From NCBI GenBank assembly GCA_015143735.1, contig VKHC01000309.1:1-13427 (forward strand): 13,427 bases of DNA, read 5' to 3'. A model generated the notes under the pieces. It was not told the DNA's origin and did no database searches. It saw only the letters and a program-made list of their open reading frames with translations. The position numbers were made by a program, and so were the translations under genes. Source of the stretch: Synura sp. LO234KE. Its lineage: Eukaryota > Sar > Synurophyceae > Synurales > Mallomonadaceae. Positions 9,903 through 13,427 of the stretch are shown here, in pieces (positions within the stretch are counted from its first letter, which is position 1; each line of letters begins with the position of its first letter).

Positions 9903-10485
9903 TTACTCGTGACAACGACGCCGCCGCTTGTGCATTTTCTTCTTCATCTTTCGCTCTCGCTCTTCCTCCCTTATTTCCTCCATTATTGCCATAAGTTGAC
10001 GTACACGCTCATATTTTTCCCGGCGATCCTCCGTTTTCTTGGCGACGAATCCGCACATGGGATCCTCTCTCGCCTGTTTGCAATAATACGATATGATAAA
10101 TTCAATATAAATGATCCAAAACCGAAAAATAATGCAGCAATACCTGGCGCTCTGAATCAATAACAATATTTCCTTGTAGTAACAAAGGACACTCCCTATC
10201 GTTTGCCCTGTGACCGTACGCTTTGCATCGCCAGCATTGCATAACCTTCACTTCAACTCCCATAGGAAGCCAAAGCCCTTTGGATGGAGCATTTTTCAAA
10301 AATTCACGGGCTGACTGATTTTCTGGTAAGTCTGGGATGCTGTCTTCCGGTCTGCTTTCATATAAGCCCGTCGGTTTTGATGTTGGATCATCCGATTGAA
10401 GAGCTGGATCCAAATTCCTAGTAGAAATAATGGAACAATTGCAGCTTAATCAATGCCAATTTTGCTATTACCTCTCTTCAGTCAT
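9903..10485 (-). CDS. RP9: RP9 (PAP-1) homologue, zinc-knuckle splicing-associated protein
   Basis: Three exons on the minus strand, 10485-10472, 10417-10144 and 10073-9903, join in phase to 459 nt (152 residues, stop TAA). The introns are 54 and 70 bp (AGAG|GTAATA...CTAG; CAG|GTATTG...ACAG). The first exon is only MTEER and supplies the ATG lacking from the longest open frame. The protein matches human RP9 in order: ESRPEDSIPDLPEN, AREFLKNAPSKGLW, then VKVMQCWRCKAYGHRAND with the zinc knuckle C-x2-C-x4-H-x6-C, ECPLLLQGN, and AREDPMCGFV directly after the second intron. The tail is a charged helix and a Lys/Arg-rich end (KMKKKMHKRRRRC), shorter than the human Lys/Ser tail. RP9 proteins are nuclear, bind PIM1 kinase and splicing factors in animals, and affect pre-mRNA splicing. 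All diagnostic residues are intact. Confidence 0.93.
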
Positions 10486-10624
10486 AAGGCGTTGTTTTTA
10501 AATACGATGTCCATTATCACTTTTTCAGTATTCAGTTTTCGCCAAAATATTTGAATATGCTTTCCGAAATTTCATCCCCTCACGTTCGTGAGAAATTTCT
10601 TTAACAAAGCACAAAGTTAGCACG
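10486..10624. promoter_or_regulatory. Divergent promoter with palindromes, 139 bp
   Basis: This separates the ATGs of the RP9-like gene (10485, minus) and the BT1 transporter gene (10625, plus). It contains a perfect 6-2-6 inverted repeat CTCACG-TT-CGTGAG (10579-10592) and two copies of the 8-bp palindrome GAAATTTC (10566-10573 and 10592-10599) around it. There is also TTTTCGCCAAAA near 10536-10547, loosely E2F-like. A divergent promoter is expected from geometry; the factor assignments are not established. Confidence 0.6.
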
Positions 10625-13118
10625 ATGAAGTATGAAAGAATAGAGGACAGCTCTGTGGCCTATAATCTGTACAGATTAAAAAATTTAGCCATTCTTACTG
10701 TGAGAGGAAAATTTCTTGTGACTCCTTTCGCATCATCTTATTGCTGAAATATTTTCATAAAATAGGTTTCTTTTTTAGTCGGCTTTACCAGATCATTTCT
10801 ATTAAATCCATTAAACGTCTATCTCGTACATGAGCTCAATGCTGAACCTGGAATGCAAAACTCGGTGAATATTATGCGACAGCTTCCCTGGACTCTAAAG
10901 CTGGTCTATGGATTTCTAAGCGACGCTCTTCCTATTTATGGAATGAGACGAAAGCCTTACTTAATAATTGGAGGATTGTTAAATTCTTTTTCCTTTTTGT
11001 TTTATTCTTGGATATCCTTCTACCAAATGGATAATGTAATATATCTTGCCATATCCATTTTCATGGGTGTTTTTGGACTGGTTATGATGGACGTTATGAT
11101 TGATACGATGGTAATCAAGCCAATATTTCATTCACTGAATCTTTTTTCATATCGGAGCTCAAATATGAACCATTTAGGTTGTTGAGAGATCTCGTTATGA
11201 ACCTGATGAGAGACTAGGACACATGCAAGCGAATTGCCATATCGTGCGTTACATAGGTAAGTAAGTACGCATGTCATCGTTTCGAAAACTTTCCATGATA
11301 ACAATGAAAATTCAATGAATGTTTATATTCCTAGTCATTTATCTTATGATTGCATGCTCTGATTTGCATTTTAACCTCTGGTACATTTTAATTTTTGAAG
11401 ACGAACAGCTGTTGTGAGCAAATTTTTGATCGGATTGTTTCCCTCATTTTTACTTTGAAATATGTTATATACCTTACTAGATGTTGAAGTGTCGTTCATC
11501 TTAATATCCTTCATATATATTCTCCTCCAAACCTTTTCTGAACTTATCACATCCATAGAAGCAATCTGGCCCACACAACTTATTTTGATCGACAAATGCT
11601 ACTTCTTGTAAGATGATTCAATAGCTCTTGCTGATTCCTAACCGATGTCATTACTTCACGACTCATTTATACTCCATTCGAAAAGATTTATTTGCATTGC
11701 CCCCCCTACGTCCTCTTTCAGTATCTTCCAAGCTCCGTTTTACGTGCATATTGCTTCACTCGTTGTAATCGCAAATTAATTTTGAGATTAAATCGTACTC
11801 TTTTCTTTACCTAGCGACTGCTGCACTCGTCCTTTTATTTGATCATTTTTCTCAAGAGGGTGCGAACGATTTCTGTTATCATTACATCACCTACTATCAC
11901 CATAAGCACTGTGTGTTTGAATTATTGTATTTTTCACTCTACTGTAGGTAGTGTAGGAGGGGCAGTACTGGGTACAATTGTTTACAATCGTCAACAGTGG
12001 GGGTACGGCATGACGTTCTCTCAAGTATGTCTAGTCAACGGCTGCATGCCCCTCCTGCTCGCCGCCCCCTTCCTCTACAGGTAATAATATAACCGGATGG
12101 AATTGATCCATAGCACTCAGCAATCTCCATATTTCATTTTCCCATGTGCTGCTTACATTTACATAGGACACCATACAACTGGCATGTGAATGTGTAAGAA
12201 ATACCGATCATAGTGTAATAAGACAATCTTTCTCATTCCTATATTTATCCGATTCACACCGCCTGTGGGCTTGCAAATCATATCCTGTCTCATCTTAGCC
12301 CACCTTTTGTTCTATATGCAAATTCCAATTTCATGATTTTCCTTTGTGCTTTGTAGCCTACAGGAGAAGTTCAACTTTCCAATCAAACCTGCAACACCTA
12401 CAGTATCTTTAGAATCGATAGACTACTCCCCCAAGCACATTAAGCCCGTGGCCGAAATGGAATACCCAATTGTTGAAGAGGGCACTTGTGGTTCCCACCC
12501 GCACCTCATGATCGACGGAGGACACGTTGGAGGACATATCCATACACATAACCACAACGTCGACGGCGTGAACGTTCCGCCAGATTTGACCGTCTTCCCC
12601 ACTTTGTCGGAGCAGTGCAATGAGATCTGGCGGACAGTCCAGCTCCGCGCCGTATGGCAGCCCATGGTAACGGTTACGATACATATTACGGTTTTTGGTT
12701 ACCCAGCTCACAGACAACCTAACCGCTTCTCTACCTTTCCGTGATCTATATATTCCACCGCATTTGTTGATTCGCATTCTATTTCTAGTTGACAGCCAAG
12801 CATATATTCGTATCAAGAATTGGCGATTGGAGTATTGTCGATCATCGCATGCTTTGTTGGGTCACACCGATACCTGCGTGATTCCCACCTCTTTTCACTC
12901 CCACATTTTTCGATAGTGTTCCACTGCAATATTTATATGCCGTTTGTTCATGTGCTGCCTACCATCGCCTACTCTTTGACCGATGGACTAACTGATCGTT
13001 TTTGTGCGTGTATATATGTCCCCAGATATTCGTATTTGTATACAACGCCATGCAAGTGCCCAACGTGGCGTGGCAGTCGTACCTGCAGCTCGGACTCAAC
13101 TTCTCGCCCTGGGTGCTG
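10625..13118 (+). CDS. Folate-biopterin transporter, BT1 family (MFS), 3' partial
   Basis: Six exons, 10625-10699, 10766-11110, 11178-11256, 11948-12080, 12357-12666 and 13026-13118, join in phase to exactly 345 codons. Introns are 66, 67, 691, 276 and 359 bp, all GT-AG. The last exon ends CTG|GTGAGA, so the gene runs on past the window. Family marks are LPWTLKLVYGFLSDALPIYG (the BT1 signature after helix 2), MRRKPYLIIGG, MMDVMIDTM-VVERSRYEPD, RYIGSVGGAVLG and FVYNAMQVPNVAWQSYL. About seven of the twelve membrane helices are present. BT1 proteins are plasma-membrane or organellar importers of folates and pterins; some carry other substrates such as S-adenosylmethionine, so the exact cargo is uncertain. 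A His-rich hydrophilic loop is encoded at about 12494-12557. The fourth and fifth exons are more GC-rich than the introns. Confidence 0.95.
11257..11947 (+). other. Intron 3 of the BT1 transporter gene (691 bp)
   Basis: Donor ATAG|GTAAGTAAG and acceptor TACTGTAG leave phase 1 and rebuild RYIG-SVGG perfectly. It is roughly tenfold longer than introns 1 and 2 of the same gene. It is AT-rich. A minus-strand frame at 11371-11595 shows no recognisable motif. No RNA gene or transposon end was seen. Confidence 0.85.
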
Positions 13119-13427
13119 GTGAGATGGGAACTTGAACGAGTAGAGAGGGTGTGACTGAGAGGGTGTGACTGAGGCACAGCTTGTTACTACTGTAAATGGC
13201 TGAATCACGAATTGGTAGTGATATACGTACAGTGGGATGGGATACAGGTGTTATTCAGTAGTTGATCTCCAGTGCTTACGAGGTCACCGCTCTCCTTCGA
13301 TGGGAGGGAAGGGAAGGGGAAGAGGCACTATAATATCGAGTCCTCAGTCTAGTCGACGAGTCGTCATAAGAACTGGAAATTATACTTGACTTGCATCAGT
13401 AGTTGATTAATATCACTACGGGGTTCG
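13119..13427 (+). other. Start of BT1 intron 6 (continues past the window)
   Basis: It begins GTGAGATGG directly after the last BT1 exon in phase 0. No acceptor joined to a BT1-like exon was seen before the window ends. It holds a 14-bp direct repeat (13143-13156 and 13157-13170) and a G-rich tract at 13302-13319. Confidence 0.6.
13143..13170 (+). repeat. 14-bp perfect tandem duplication
   Basis: The unit GAGAGGGTGTGACT occurs twice without a gap and is followed by a partial GAG. It lies in the inferred last intron. Confidence 0.95.

Noticed and set aside
12409-12816. Minus-strand frames opposite BT1 exon 5
   Set aside because: They are antisense to a well-supported exon and have no motif of their own.

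Overview
This is nuclear DNA from a eukaryote. Genes are split by GT-AG introns, the shortest 54-71 bp, and all predicted ends use TAA, TAG or TGA as ordinary stops, which argues against a ciliate-type code. The gene set is an alpha-kinase, a C5orf34-like protein, a DUF4659/CCDC177-like coiled-coil protein, an RP9-like splicing factor and a BT1-family folate/biopterin transporter. BT1 carriers occur in stramenopiles, kinetoplastids, apicomplexans, plants and cyanobacteria but not in typical fungi or animals. With the short introns and a likely cilium-linked gene, I favour a flagellated stramenopile (an oomycete or a related alga). That is an inference, not something the sequence proves.

Layout, left to right. 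1-909 (+) is the 3' part of an alpha-kinase gene. 910-2316 is a spacer with no recognised gene. 2317-5296 (-) is a C5orf34-like gene whose large first exon is clear and whose 3' exons are only partly resolved. 5297-5438 is a 142-bp divergent promoter. 5439-7083 (+) is a three-exon coiled-coil gene that splices cleanly in phase. 7084-9902 is a long convergent spacer. It holds what looks like a decayed NAD(P)-binding gene, possibly ketopantoate-reductase-like, and a 27-bp tandem repeat. 9903-10485 (-) is a complete three-exon RP9 homologue. 10486-10624 is a second short divergent promoter with palindromes. 10625-13118 (+) is the first six exons of a BT1 transporter whose 3' end lies beyond the window.

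The window therefore has a regular architecture: two head-to-head pairs with start codons about 140 bp apart, separated by gene-poor convergent spacers of 1.4 and 2.8 kb. The left pair joins two poorly characterised conserved families and may reflect shared expression. The right pair joins a splicing factor and a vitamin transporter with no obvious functional link. I found no rRNA, tRNA, CRISPR array, intact transposon or obvious multi-gene accessory system.
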